A stretch of 38,870 nt of DNA from a virus. The notes beneath the pieces were generated by a model. That model saw only the letters and a program-made list of their open reading frames with translations, made no database searches and was not told the DNA's origin. A program made the translations under genes and the position numbers. The stretch spans positions 1 to 38,870 of IMG/VR virus record IMGVR_UViG_3300005613_000180; one strand, written 5' to 3'. How positions within the stretch are numbered: the stretch's first letter is position 1; each line of letters opens with the position of its first letter. Shown in pieces: positions 6,919-14,903 of the stretch.

Positions 6919-7458
6919 ATGACTTCTTCTAACCTTCAAGATCTTTTCCAGGCAGCAACAACTGCTCCCACGGAAGAAATTGTCACTGAAGAAGTCGTGC
7001 TCGTAAAAGAAGCGAGCATCGATAACTTTATCTATAAGCTTGTCGAGTTCGCTTCTTACAACTACCAGCTCAATATTCAGGCGCATATGTTGCATCTAAA
7101 TATTGAGGCACCTTTCTTTTTAGCAGTACACAAGTTTCTTAAGAAACAGTACGAGCAGCACGTCGAAGACTTCGACACTCTGGCTGAATTAGTCCGTTCT
7201 ATGGATTACCTCATGCCTATGTGTCAAAAAGGTCTTCTCGGTGCTTGCAAAGGATTTAATAACGTAAAGACTTACGACGCTATTCCTGGTCTCACAACCT
7301 ACATCAAAAACCTAGAAGACGGAGGTTATATGGGAAAAGATCTTGTAACTTTAGCTCGCGAAGTCGAGTGCCCTGACGGCGAAAACGAACTCGCTGAGAT
7401 CGTCAACCACATGTTTAAATCCGCGTGGATGCTTAAGGCTACGCTCCGTAACTCCTAA
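6919..7458 (+). CDS. Dps-like mini-ferritin
   Basis: A 179-residue protein whose residues 35-175 look like a Dps/ferritin four-helix bundle. The spacing of the ferroxidase ligands is kept: H59, H71 (12 later), D86 (15 later) and E90 (4 later), in HLNIEAPFFLAVH and DFDTLAE, against E. coli Dps H51/H63/D78/E82. The extra Asp found four residues after the second His in Dps is Lys75 here, so iron oxidation may be weakened. Dps proteins make 12-subunit cages that oxidise Fe(II) with H2O2 and can coat DNA. A phage copy could protect DNA or handle iron during infection. The N-terminal 30 residues are acidic rather than lysine-rich, so direct DNA binding is less certain. Confidence 0.7.
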   Translation: MTSSNLQDLFQAATTAPTEEIVTEEVVLVKEASIDNFIYKLVEFASYNYQLNIQAHMLHLNIEAPFFLAVHKFLKKQYEQHVEDFDTLAELVRSMDYLMPMCQKGLLGACKGFNNVKTYDAIPGLTTYIKNLEDGGYMGKDLVTLAREVECPDGENELAEIVNHMFKSAWMLKATLRNS

Positions 7459-7946
7459 ATCAAAACCCAAGCAGCGCCGTTGGACATATAGAATGCACCC
7501 GTAGCGGTGTTAAATGCTGCAGACCCTGCAACTCCCACGGGGGGCAATGCACCTGTAAATGTAGTCGCAATTTTTCCTAGGCACTCGTCTGCACTCAACG
7601 CTGTGTCTGCTGTTTGAGCATTACCCGCATTATCAGCAAAACCAGCGCCTACTTTGATCCAAGCAGCTCCATTCCACACTCTGAGGTAATTATTGACTGC
7701 TGTATCTGCCCACAACTCACCAACCGAGTTACCTACTTGACCCTGTGGAGTTGAATTAGGAGCAGTAGCAGAATACTGAGAGCCTCCTACCTTACGAACT
7801 GAATTAGCTGAATCTAGAAAATATAAACCTGGGTCTGCAGCACCAAAGCCGAGAGCTAACTGACCTTGAGTTATAGACGAAGAGAAAGGTCTATCAGATG
7901 CCTGACCAGATCTGAACGAGAGAAGAGTTACAGGAGTTGATGTCAT
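7455..7946 (-). CDS. Fibre/collar-like virion protein
   Basis: A 163-residue protein. GQLALGFGAADPGLYFLDS and NSVGELWADT...LRVWNGAAWIKVG are typical of cyanophage tail-fibre and collar modules; a second degenerate module (AAFNTATGAFYMSNGAAWVLI) closes the protein. The repeated G-x-x-W/F-x-D/N-T then V/Y-x-N-G-A-A-W links it to the fibre-like gene at 54-986. It converges on the Dps-like gene with a 4-base overlap, and its ATG shares one base with the stop of the large virion gene upstream. Confidence 0.75.
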   Translation of the reverse strand: MTSTPVTLLSFRSGQASDRPFSSSITQGQLALGFGAADPGLYFLDSANSVRKVGGSQYSATAPNSTPQGQVGNSVGELWADTAVNNYLRVWNGAAWIKVGAGFADNAGNAQTADTALSADECLGKIATTFTGALPPVGVAGSAAFNTATGAFYMSNGAAWVLI

Positions 7947-9511
7947 TAATAAGTACCTCCGTTGATAGAGGGTCTGAATAACGGAGGTTGGTTGACTCCG
8001 TTTATAAAAGTGCCACCATCATAAATTATTAATGCCCCACTTCCAACTGGGATACCATCTTCGTACTGCCCTCCATCGTACTTAGGTCTATTTTCGGGGG
8101 GAACGGGAATAAGAGGGTTGTATTCGTCAATATCAAACATGGCGAAACCACTAGCTTTTAAAGCAGAAACACCTCCCGATGCAAGAGTGTCAAAGTTTAA
8201 AACTTTAACGACAACAGGGTTCATATCTGAATACAACATATGAGTAGGAGTATCTTCACGAGAAGGAGAATATCTTTCCCACCAGGCGAGGTTGTCAGAA
8301 CGCTTCAAAAACGTCGTCTGTTTATCTAAATTTTTCTGGAAGTATTCTCTGTATTTGGGGTCTAAAGGCTCATCAGAGGGTTGAGCTAAAAACGGAGTAA
8401 TAAAGTCTTGAGACTGAAACCTATTCTGCATATCCCACCACGAGGCATAAATATGTTTGCAAAATTTAGGTTGATAGTAGAAAAGATTAGGATCTGAGTA
8501 ACTCGCTTCCTTTCCGTCTTGATAAGTGGGAAGCCCTAAAAGATTCTTTGTGTATATAAAACCGAAGTCTCTCGCGAAACCTGGTAAATCTCTCGTTTCT
8601 ACAGGTCTATCCCCAGAAAAAGTATTAGTACCCGCATCGTATGTACCAGGTTTTAAATCTTGGACTTTTGTATAAGGATAATTCCTATTTCTTGAGTATT
8701 TATATAAATTAAAATCTTCACGATTTAAATAATCAGGACAGTTGCAACCGAATCGCATAGCTGTCGTAAAAAACTCTCCAGGGGTAGGGTTTAAAGCTGC
8801 AGGACTAGACAGAGAAGAAGTACCAAAAACAGTCCAACTCGTGTCTTTAGTTATGGATATAAAAAGACTATCTTGAAGGGGTATTGGACTAGGAAAGGCA
8901 GGACCGCTTGCTTTAGTTCCAACGCCAACCACTGTGTAGTTGTTGTAAATACTTTTTTCGTTTCCATTTGCATCGAATCGATCTTGTACAACTTCTCCAG
9001 TAAAGAAAGATACTGGAGCACCGAATCTCTGCGATAGCTCTACACCATAAACGCCATTTTCAGCGTCCCAAACGAACACACTCTTAATAGATATACCAAA
9101 GTCAAGAAAATTAAAACTATCGCGAGGACGTATAACGGTCATCCTCATTGCCATATCTTGACTTGTGGACGGGTACATCCAACAAAGACCAGGGAGTTCT
9201 ACGCCTCCTGATCCCGCTTGTCCATTAATCGCATAGCGAAAAGTGTAATTTAAACCAACGTAAGCTTGGTTGGTATACATATAAAGTTCATAACCTCGTC
9301 TCCACCGCGACCACAGGGACGAGTAGTTGTAATCAAAAAGAACACTGAAATCTTTTAAATTAAAGTCTGGTCGAAATCTCTGTTCAAAGGGTTGAGGATT
9401 TGCTAGTTGATAAGCATTCTGAGCGCCTCGAACTGCTCCAAAGCCAAACTTGCTTTGTTTCGGTTGGAAGTCTCTAAACCCCCATTGATCCGACCCCTTT
9501 TTTCGTGCCAC
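7946..9511 (-). CDS. Large virion structural protein with SWIM-like Cys/His motif
   Basis: A 521-residue protein rich in aromatic residues and beta-structure signals, in the structural operon. It carries C256-N-C258-P-D-Y and, 93 residues later, C351-K-H353-I-Y-A, the two halves of a SWIM zinc finger (C-x-C then C-x-H) split by a long insertion. It ends S-I-N-G-G-T-Y, like the C-termini of the proteins at 54 and 9515. It is probably a tail or baseplate component. The zinc site is inferred from residue spacing only. The start MARKKGSDQWGFRD lies 3 bases after the upstream stop. Confidence 0.65.
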   Translation of the reverse strand: MARKKGSDQWGFRDFQPKQSKFGFGAVRGAQNAYQLANPQPFEQRFRPDFNLKDFSVLFDYNYSSLWSRWRRGYELYMYTNQAYVGLNYTFRYAINGQAGSGGVELPGLCWMYPSTSQDMAMRMTVIRPRDSFNFLDFGISIKSVFVWDAENGVYGVELSQRFGAPVSFFTGEVVQDRFDANGNEKSIYNNYTVVGVGTKASGPAFPSPIPLQDSLFISITKDTSWTVFGTSSLSSPAALNPTPGEFFTTAMRFGCNCPDYLNREDFNLYKYSRNRNYPYTKVQDLKPGTYDAGTNTFSGDRPVETRDLPGFARDFGFIYTKNLLGLPTYQDGKEASYSDPNLFYYQPKFCKHIYASWWDMQNRFQSQDFITPFLAQPSDEPLDPKYREYFQKNLDKQTTFLKRSDNLAWWERYSPSREDTPTHMLYSDMNPVVVKVLNFDTLASGGVSALKASGFAMFDIDEYNPLIPVPPENRPKYDGGQYEDGIPVGSGALIIYDGGTFINGVNQPPLFRPSINGGTY

Positions 9512-9514
9512 TTA

Positions 9515-10069
9515 TCAATAGAATCCGCCTTGGGCTAACCAGGTCACACCAGATCCACTCAAGCCACCAGAAACTGCGTTAGGGCCATTACCTAAGTAAC
9601 CAACACAGAGAATGTAACCTTTTTCGAGATATAAGCCTTCCATTTTGCCGAACTCGATAGGTCGAGCAAGGTTGGTGTCGCCCACACCGGGCACAGGGGC
9701 ATTAGTAGCAGGAAGTTCAATCCGTTGAATTAAGCCTTCAGTTCCTCCTGACAACCCAACCTCAAACTTTCCAAGCAGCATCGCAGCTGATGTAGAAGGA
9801 GCTGCCTGGTTAGGAGCATATACATAGATACCAAAAGCTGAAGTGTAGAGTCCACCATTATCGGGATAACCTTCGTTAGAGACCACGAAGATATCTTCGA
9901 CTAAAGCAGCGTCTTCGGAAGGGATGTCTCCCACACGGACGAGTTGGATGAGACTCCCAAAGTCAGGATTAGCTGGACTAACCGTGGGCGTGCCGTCGTT
10001 AAACCGAGCACCCCTTAAAAAGGGGCGATCGATCATTAATGGTTGCTTGTTGGTGCTGGTAGATGCCAC
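9515..10069 (-). CDS. Virion structural protein
   Basis: A 184-residue protein with beta-rich text (GLYTSAFGIYVYAPNQ, AMLLGKFEVGLSG) and no enzyme motif. It resembles small head/tail-surface proteins of cyanophages in composition and ends AQGGFY, the third member of the GG-x-Y C-termini. It lies 3 bases upstream of the large virion gene and 40 bases downstream of the previous one, so it is co-transcribed. The exact role is unknown. Confidence 0.6.
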   Translation of the reverse strand: MASTSTNKQPLMIDRPFLRGARFNDGTPTVSPANPDFGSLIQLVRVGDIPSEDAALVEDIFVVSNEGYPDNGGLYTSAFGIYVYAPNQAAPSTSAAMLLGKFEVGLSGGTEGLIQRIELPATNAPVPGVGDTNLARPIEFGKMEGLYLEKGYILCVGYLGNGPNAVSGGLSGSGVTWLAQGGFY

Positions 10070-10109
10070 TTAATAACTCCTGCTGGTTTCTAGTTTAATC
10101 TGTTACTAT

Positions 10110-10787
10110 TCAGATCCTAGGGATATTCAAACCTGAAAGATCAGGAAGATTTTTTATCCTGAAAGGATCATCAGTATTATAAATTCCTGGCGCTGGGTCA
10201 GCAGACACTCCAGGAACTCTAAACATAGGTTCAGCAGTTTCTTGCATAACTAGACCCGCCTCGGGTTGTTCTTCCTGCCTAGGAGCATCGTCGGTTGCAG
10301 TAACGTCTTGCTTCAAATTGAGAGCACTTTTAAGTTCGTCAATTTGCTTTTGCATATTTTCGATCAATGAGTCTCTTGACTCAGTAGCGCCACGGCTATC
10401 TGTGGCTTTGTAATAACCGCCTAATCGTCGTCCGGCAGGTCTAAAATTGCTACTCGGCCTTCCTTTAAATGCGTTAACAATGTCAGAGATACCTGCGGCT
10501 GCAGGTCCAATTGCTCTGATGTAATCCAGTACAGAGGGTTCTGGGGTAGCTATTTCAGTCGCTTGCCCAACGCTTTGTCCAGGTGCTTGACTTTGGAAGA
10601 TATCTCCCACGAGGCCACCTCCGAAACCGCCCCCAAAAGTTTCAGCGACACCTAAATTTGGTGCGTTAAAAGTGGAGGGGGTGTCGAAACTACCTTGAAA
10701 GTTGACCGTAGGAGATCCACCTAACCCTGAGTAATCACCAAAAGAACCAAAGTTAGTTCCATTTGGGGGTAAGAAACTGGATGTCAT
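10110..10787 (-). CDS. Glycine/proline-rich virion protein with coiled coil
   Basis: A 225-residue protein. Residues 1-60 are Gly/Ser/Phe-rich and disordered (FGGGFGGGLVGD). Residues 75-95 (VLDYIRAIGPAAAGISDIVNAF) form a hydrophobic helix. Around 140-160 a short coiled coil (ENMQKQIDELKSALNLK) appears. Proline-rich text follows. Such mixtures occur in internal or ejected virion proteins and connector accessories. Not recognised as a named family. Confidence 0.55.
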   Translation of the reverse strand: MTSSFLPPNGTNFGSFGDYSGLGGSPTVNFQGSFDTPSTFNAPNLGVAETFGGGFGGGLVGDIFQSQAPGQSVGQATEIATPEPSVLDYIRAIGPAAAGISDIVNAFKGRPSSNFRPAGRRLGGYYKATDSRGATESRDSLIENMQKQIDELKSALNLKQDVTATDDAPRQEEQPEAGLVMQETAEPMFRVPGVSADPAPGIYNTDDPFRIKNLPDLSGLNIPRI

Positions 10788-10795
10788 GGTTTAAC

Positions 10796-12508
10796 TCAGT
10801 AGAAAGGGTTGTACATGGGAGCGTTCTCTCGAACGAACTCCTCACGACGTTGAAGCTTGGGTTGAATTTGAGGACGAGTTGCATCCCTCATTTCAACAGC
10901 TTGTTGAAGAAGTCCGTTGACTGCCTGACCCAAGCGAGGATTTTCAAAAGCGGTTTGGCCCACAGCTTCAGAATTTCCGATTGCATTGGCCTCGTTGTCA
11001 GAACCCATAGGAGAAGTGACTTCTGTGGTGGTCACACTTTCGGGGTTTTGTTGGTTAGCAGTCGGGTCAGCCATCGAACGCTGGACTAACTGATAAGCCA
11101 GAGCGGGGTTGGCCTTAGCCCACTGGTCGAGCTGGACAGCATTCTCGCGGTCTTTAGTGATCTCACGCGCTTGACTAACGATCTCGTTTGCAACAGCAGG
11201 ATTAGAAACGTACCTTGCGCGATCTGCGTAATAGTCACCAATGTTCTTATAGGTGCTCGGATCGCGTGGTTCAAGTGCCCTTTCGACCATACCGCGAGCG
11301 GGGTCGGCTTGCTGCATTGCAGCCCGACGATTGCTGTCACGCTCATCACCACGGGTGGTGTAACTTCCAGGAGCGTTATTAAGAGGCGTCATCGGCACGT
11401 TCGCTGTCGATTGACTTTCCCCAAGAGGTGCGCCGTCGTTTTCAGTAAAAAGAACAGCAGGATCTTCGGACATTGAACCATCGAAATCCGACATCGAAGG
11501 AGATTTTGAAGGAGCTTCTTCGGTGTTGTTAAAAGTGCGTTCAAGACCTAACCCAGCCAATCCCAAGCCAACAGGGAGTGCTCCCGCTGCTACAAGCTTC
11601 TTTAAATCCATAAGGCGGGCACCTGTGTTTGCTGCTCTTGTGCTTGCACGGAGAGCATCATCAACGTCTATGACATTTACATCAACAGGGATGTTTGTGA
11701 ACTCAGAACCAGTGGACATCTCGCCACCTTGACCGCGACGTGCAAGTGCTCCACCTCGCGTTGATTGAGTCATTCCAGTAGGAGCGCGTCCTGCGGGAGG
11801 AACCATCCCGCCGCCTCTGGACACCATGTTTCTGGCATTCTCAAGAGACATGCCTTCATCCAACAAGCGAATAATATCTGTGCCGCCGGGCTCAACTAAA
11901 TCATTAACTAAGCCGCCACGGGGGATGCCGTAGTAATCTTCGGCGCGACCTGCCATCTCACGAATCGCAGAGAAAGTTCCAGGATCGCTCTTAGCTAAAC
12001 CGATAGCAGTTTCAGAGTAAGCAACCGGTGCGGTGTTTCCTCGCGGCATAGATGCCGGAAGTCCAAACTCAGGCTCTGGGGCACCTTGATCGAACAGACG
12101 ACCTTGACGAGGATCGGTAACGCCAGTGGTGGGTACAGCGCCACGGCTCATTTGAGGGCCAGACTCACTGACGATCTCAGTAGTACGAATGAAGGGACGA
12201 CGACCACCTGTAAAGTTCTGAGCTGCTCCTGTACGGGTAAGCATTTCGCCCTGCCTCATGGCAGGAGTTGAAGTAGGGATCGGGCGAGTAGGGGGAGTAA
12301 TTCTCCGCGTGGCGTCAGCAGCTTCTCTTAGTGCGGCTGCCCGAGCAGGATCTAAACCTTTTAAAAGTGGAGCAATGCCTTCTTCAATGCCCGCCCCACG
12401 GACGGCCATATCTAACACGGGAAGAAGATTATCGCCTTGTCGTGCTAATTGGCTTGTTCCTCGTTGAAAAGCTTCGCCACCTAGCTGCTTTAATAGAGAT
12501 GTAATCAC
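10796..12508 (-). CDS. Large putative internal/ejected virion protein
   Basis: A 570-residue, largely disordered, Ala/Pro/Arg-rich protein with one hydrophobic segment (VAAGALPVGLGLAGLGL, about residues 307-323), compatible with membrane insertion. The N-terminus is helical (ITSLLKQLGGEAFQRG). The C-terminus ends NAPMYNPFY. Similar composition occurs in phage internal core or ejection proteins. It starts at GTG 12508. The G+C is higher than in neighbouring accessory genes. It is the longest virion gene after the portal. No catalytic motif is seen. Confidence 0.6.
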   Translation of the reverse strand: MITSLLKQLGGEAFQRGTSQLARQGDNLLPVLDMAVRGAGIEEGIAPLLKGLDPARAAALREAADATRRITPPTRPIPTSTPAMRQGEMLTRTGAAQNFTGGRRPFIRTTEIVSESGPQMSRGAVPTTGVTDPRQGRLFDQGAPEPEFGLPASMPRGNTAPVAYSETAIGLAKSDPGTFSAIREMAGRAEDYYGIPRGGLVNDLVEPGGTDIIRLLDEGMSLENARNMVSRGGGMVPPAGRAPTGMTQSTRGGALARRGQGGEMSTGSEFTNIPVDVNVIDVDDALRASTRAANTGARLMDLKKLVAAGALPVGLGLAGLGLERTFNNTEEAPSKSPSMSDFDGSMSEDPAVLFTENDGAPLGESQSTANVPMTPLNNAPGSYTTRGDERDSNRRAAMQQADPARGMVERALEPRDPSTYKNIGDYYADRARYVSNPAVANEIVSQAREITKDRENAVQLDQWAKANPALAYQLVQRSMADPTANQQNPESVTTTEVTSPMGSDNEANAIGNSEAVGQTAFENPRLGQAVNGLLQQAVEMRDATRPQIQPKLQRREEFVRENAPMYNPFY

Positions 12509-12533
12509 GAGCGTTAAGTCCTTTACTTACACT

Positions 12534-13154
12534 TTAACGCCATTTTGCTTGGAAGTATAAGCGGTCAGATCGTGAAACGTCAGGTGGTCCTGGTATCGCC
12601 TGTATGAATTCACCTCCAGATCTTTCGAACCTATATCTGGCGGCCACGGGGTCTCGGTAATTAGGGACGTACAGCATGTGGGCTAGACGATCACACTCGT
12701 AGATGTAGTTCTCACGCCAAACTCTCGTGACCTCCCTCTTGTCCTGGATGCTGATTGAACGAGAAACGTCACCCAAAATTGTTTCTTGGCGACTCGTTGC
12801 GTCTCCCGCAGCAAGTTCTGTTAAACGCTCAGCTTCTTCACATCGCTCGATCTGCTGAACAATTTTATCGAAGTAATATTCACTAGGAATGCTATTTGAT
12901 GCCTCCAGAAGCCTCGCATAATCACCTGCAGGCACAGTAGCTATGTTATAGCCTAGATGATATGCTACGCGGCTAAAGTTAAAATCATCTAGGCGGTAGC
13001 CAAAAACCTGAGCAGGATTACGTGTTAGCTGGTTAACTGCTGCATAAATTGTCTCTCTTTTACTCGCATCCGTGCTGGTAGCGTCAAACGTTACGCCTTG
13101 TTGTGCGAGATACGATTGTATCTGTTCGAGTTCGTTCTGGGAAAGTTGAGCCAC
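12534..13154 (-). CDS. Virion protein, possible head-tail connector or adaptor
   Basis: A 206-residue protein with long helices (SQNELEQIQSYLAQQG; YYFDKIVQQIERCEEAERL) and a basic C-terminus. The text around residues 145-170 (REVTRVWRENYIYECDRLAHML) is typical of tail or head-completion proteins in cyanophages. It lies within the structural operon between the HhH protein and the large internal-protein gene. The assignment is by position and composition only. Confidence 0.45.
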   Translation of the reverse strand: MAQLSQNELEQIQSYLAQQGVTFDATSTDASKRETIYAAVNQLTRNPAQVFGYRLDDFNFSRVAYHLGYNIATVPAGDYARLLEASNSIPSEYYFDKIVQQIERCEEAERLTELAAGDATSRQETILGDVSRSISIQDKREVTRVWRENYIYECDRLAHMLYVPNYRDPVAARYRFERSGGEFIQAIPGPPDVSRSDRLYFQAKWR

Positions 13155-13175
13155 TTATTAATACCCAAGTTATCC

Positions 13176-13649
13176 TTATTCTACGTAAACTTCTCCAGAC
13201 TCAAAAACTGCTTCCCACTCAACCCTTTTGATCGAAGTTAGTTGTTCCAATTTCGTAAACTTTTCACCAGGAAGAGACTGTCGAAGTTCAACAATTTCTT
13301 TAGCGGTTTTAATTCCCACACCGGGTAAAACTTGAGTTAGACCCTCAGGAGTCAAGTTATTTAAATTGATCCTGTTATCGGTTGGAACCTGCGGTTTCAC
13401 TACAGAAACTTTTCTGCGGGAACGGCGTGATCTTGACGGTTTGGCGCTCTCAGAAAGGTTTTTAACTTCCTGCTCTTCTACTTGATCCTTGTGGGCAAAG
13501 AAAACTTTTCCTGAGGTATTAGAACGTACCATCAGATATTCACCGTCGTCGTGCTTCGAGAGCACATCTACTTTGATGCCGCTCGGTTTATAGATGGTGT
13601 TAGGCATAAACAAACAGTATGTAGACAGTAGTTTAATGCATATTTTCAC
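13176..13649 (-). CDS. Helix-hairpin-helix DNA-binding protein
   Basis: About 157 residues from the GTG at 13649, which overlaps the upstream TGA (GTGA), or 143 residues from the ATG at 13607 (MPNTIYKPSGIKV), which may be the true start of the fold. The C-terminal 65 residues are a tandem HhH of ComEA type: INLNNLTPEGLTQVLPGVG, KTAKEIVELRQ, FTKLEQLTSIKRV. The middle is a basic linker (SRSRRSRRKVSVVK). The N-terminal domain may be a small beta barrel. It probably binds duplex DNA non-specifically; whether it is packaged is unknown. Confidence 0.7.
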   Translation of the reverse strand: MKICIKLLSTYCLFMPNTIYKPSGIKVDVLSKHDDGEYLMVRSNTSGKVFFAHKDQVEEQEVKNLSESAKPSRSRRSRRKVSVVKPQVPTDNRINLNNLTPEGLTQVLPGVGIKTAKEIVELRQSLPGEKFTKLEQLTSIKRVEWEAVFESGEVYVE

Positions 13650-13939
13650 TCAAATCCAAAAATTCCAGCGTCCCACTCTGGTTTTCCATAATTTTTTATT
13701 TCTATCTGAAGCGAATCTAATTTTTTAGCTCTTGCTTCCCAAGTGTCGCCACCCTCCACTCCTTTTTTGGGGTTAATACAAAGCTCGCTTAAGACCATGT
13801 TACAAACTAAACCCGCAAGATCTTTTTCGTTTCCTAAGGCTCCTGTGGCCCAGATGTGCTGACTATTAAGCCAGACAGCACCACATTTGGAGCATTCCTT
13901 TCTTTCAAGACTAAGGTCAGAAAGATCACTCATGGTCAC
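13646..13939 (-). CDS. Zinc-ribbon-like small protein
   Basis: A 97-residue protein. ECSKCGAVWLNSQHIWATG (C16, C19) and C46 and C54 (LVCN, LCINP) form a likely zinc site, followed by GGDTWEARAKKLD. I recall this arrangement as a conserved uncharacterised cyanophage protein. It precedes the HhH gene with a 4-base overlap and follows the capsid-region terminator, so it is expressed with the downstream tail genes. Confidence 0.6.
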   Translation of the reverse strand: MTMSDLSDLSLERKECSKCGAVWLNSQHIWATGALGNEKDLAGLVCNMVLSELCINPKKGVEGGDTWEARAKKLDSLQIEIKNYGKPEWDAGIFGFE

Positions 13940-13978
13940 TATGAGAATACTTTAATTCTAAGAAGCACTGTCAATAGT

Positions 13979-14006
13979 AAAAAAAAGCCCCTCCCGAAGG
14001 AGAGGC
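13979..14006 (-). terminator. Intrinsic terminator after the capsid genes
   Basis: Read on the minus strand: GCCTCTCC-TTCG-GGAGGGGC followed by eight T. The stem has eight pairs (one G-U) closed by a UUCG tetraloop. It sits 23 bases after the stop of the 14029 gene, separating the highly expressed capsid unit from the tail genes. Confidence 0.9.
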
Positions 14007-14028
14007 TAGATATTGAGTCAAAGCTGAC

Positions 14029-14892
14029 TCAACTTGGCGATGTACTTGTGTACACTGAGGACTCCACAAGGCCGTCGGGTTGCAGAGCAACGTCCTGACG
14101 CTCGGGGGGCTCATCAGGGATGATCCAGCAGACTTCGCAGATTGCGAGAGCCTTGTCGTCACCGGCCAGTTTGTTGGCAGATGCACGAGGATCGTACACA
14201 CCAGAACCCTGAGCAAGACCAGAAGCAGCAACACCACCAAGATCGGTGGTAGCAAACAACTGCCACTGAGTTTCTGTGGAAAGAGCAGCCAGGGAGCTGG
14301 AATCGATGATGTTCACAGAAGCAGTGCTTCCGTTAGCGATCCGGCTATCAGAACCGGTAACAGACACACCGAACTGACCAGAGACCACGGTGCCATCGTC
14401 GAGAAGACCTTCGCCCACAGCGGGAACGAGGGAAATCTTAGGAGTAGCAGAGCCTCCGGCAATACCGGAACTCACCACATCACCACCGTCAACACGCAGA
14501 GAAGCGCGATAGACAAAAGCACCGGCAGGGGCTCCGATACCGTTAGAGATATCAGCCCGGACATCCTTGTGGAAGTCAGGGGAGGGGATGATGACGGAAG
14601 CGCTAGAGAAAGGCTGACCAGAGCCATAAGGCTGGGTGTAGTAGGACAGCTGGTTGACAGTGCCGAGAGCTTGGTAGCTCAGGTCCACATAACCGACTGC
14701 CTGCTGAGCAATCCAACCGGGGCGGAAAACCACGCCGACAGGACCGCCGATGGGCTGGTTGGCCAGGTTCTGAGACACGCCATTGGCGTTGTCATACTGA
14801 ACCGTCTTTTCTTCGTGCCAGTAACGAAGAACATTCGTGTAGTTGCCAGGATAGATCTTGGCAACGTGAAGCTGGTTGGGATTAATTGCCAT
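14029..14892 (-). CDS. Capsid-associated (decoration or minor capsid) protein
   Basis: A 287-residue beta-rich protein directly downstream of the major capsid gene (11-base gap) and ended by a strong terminator, so it is made from the same abundant message. Text such as VGVVFRPGWIAQQAVGYVDL and GQFGVSVTGSD suggests a surface beta-sandwich. Codons are more G/C-ending than in flanking genes, as in the capsid gene, consistent with high expression. A decoration or head-stabilising role is inferred from position; no family is recognised. Confidence 0.6.
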   Translation of the reverse strand: MAINPNQLHVAKIYPGNYTNVLRYWHEEKTVQYDNANGVSQNLANQPIGGPVGVVFRPGWIAQQAVGYVDLSYQALGTVNQLSYYTQPYGSGQPFSSASVIIPSPDFHKDVRADISNGIGAPAGAFVYRASLRVDGGDVVSSGIAGGSATPKISLVPAVGEGLLDDGTVVSGQFGVSVTGSDSRIANGSTASVNIIDSSSLAALSTETQWQLFATTDLGGVAASGLAQGSGVYDPRASANKLAGDDKALAICEVCWIIPDEPPERQDVALQPDGLVESSVYTSTSPS

Positions 14893-14903
14893 TGTCAGTT
14901 ACC

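Noticed and set aside
10763-12467. Several plus-strand frames of 60-108 codons opposite the large internal-protein gene
   Set aside because: They are unbroken because the antisense gene is Ala/Arg/Gly-rich; their Ser/Arg/Cys-rich translations show no domain and no ribosome-binding sites.
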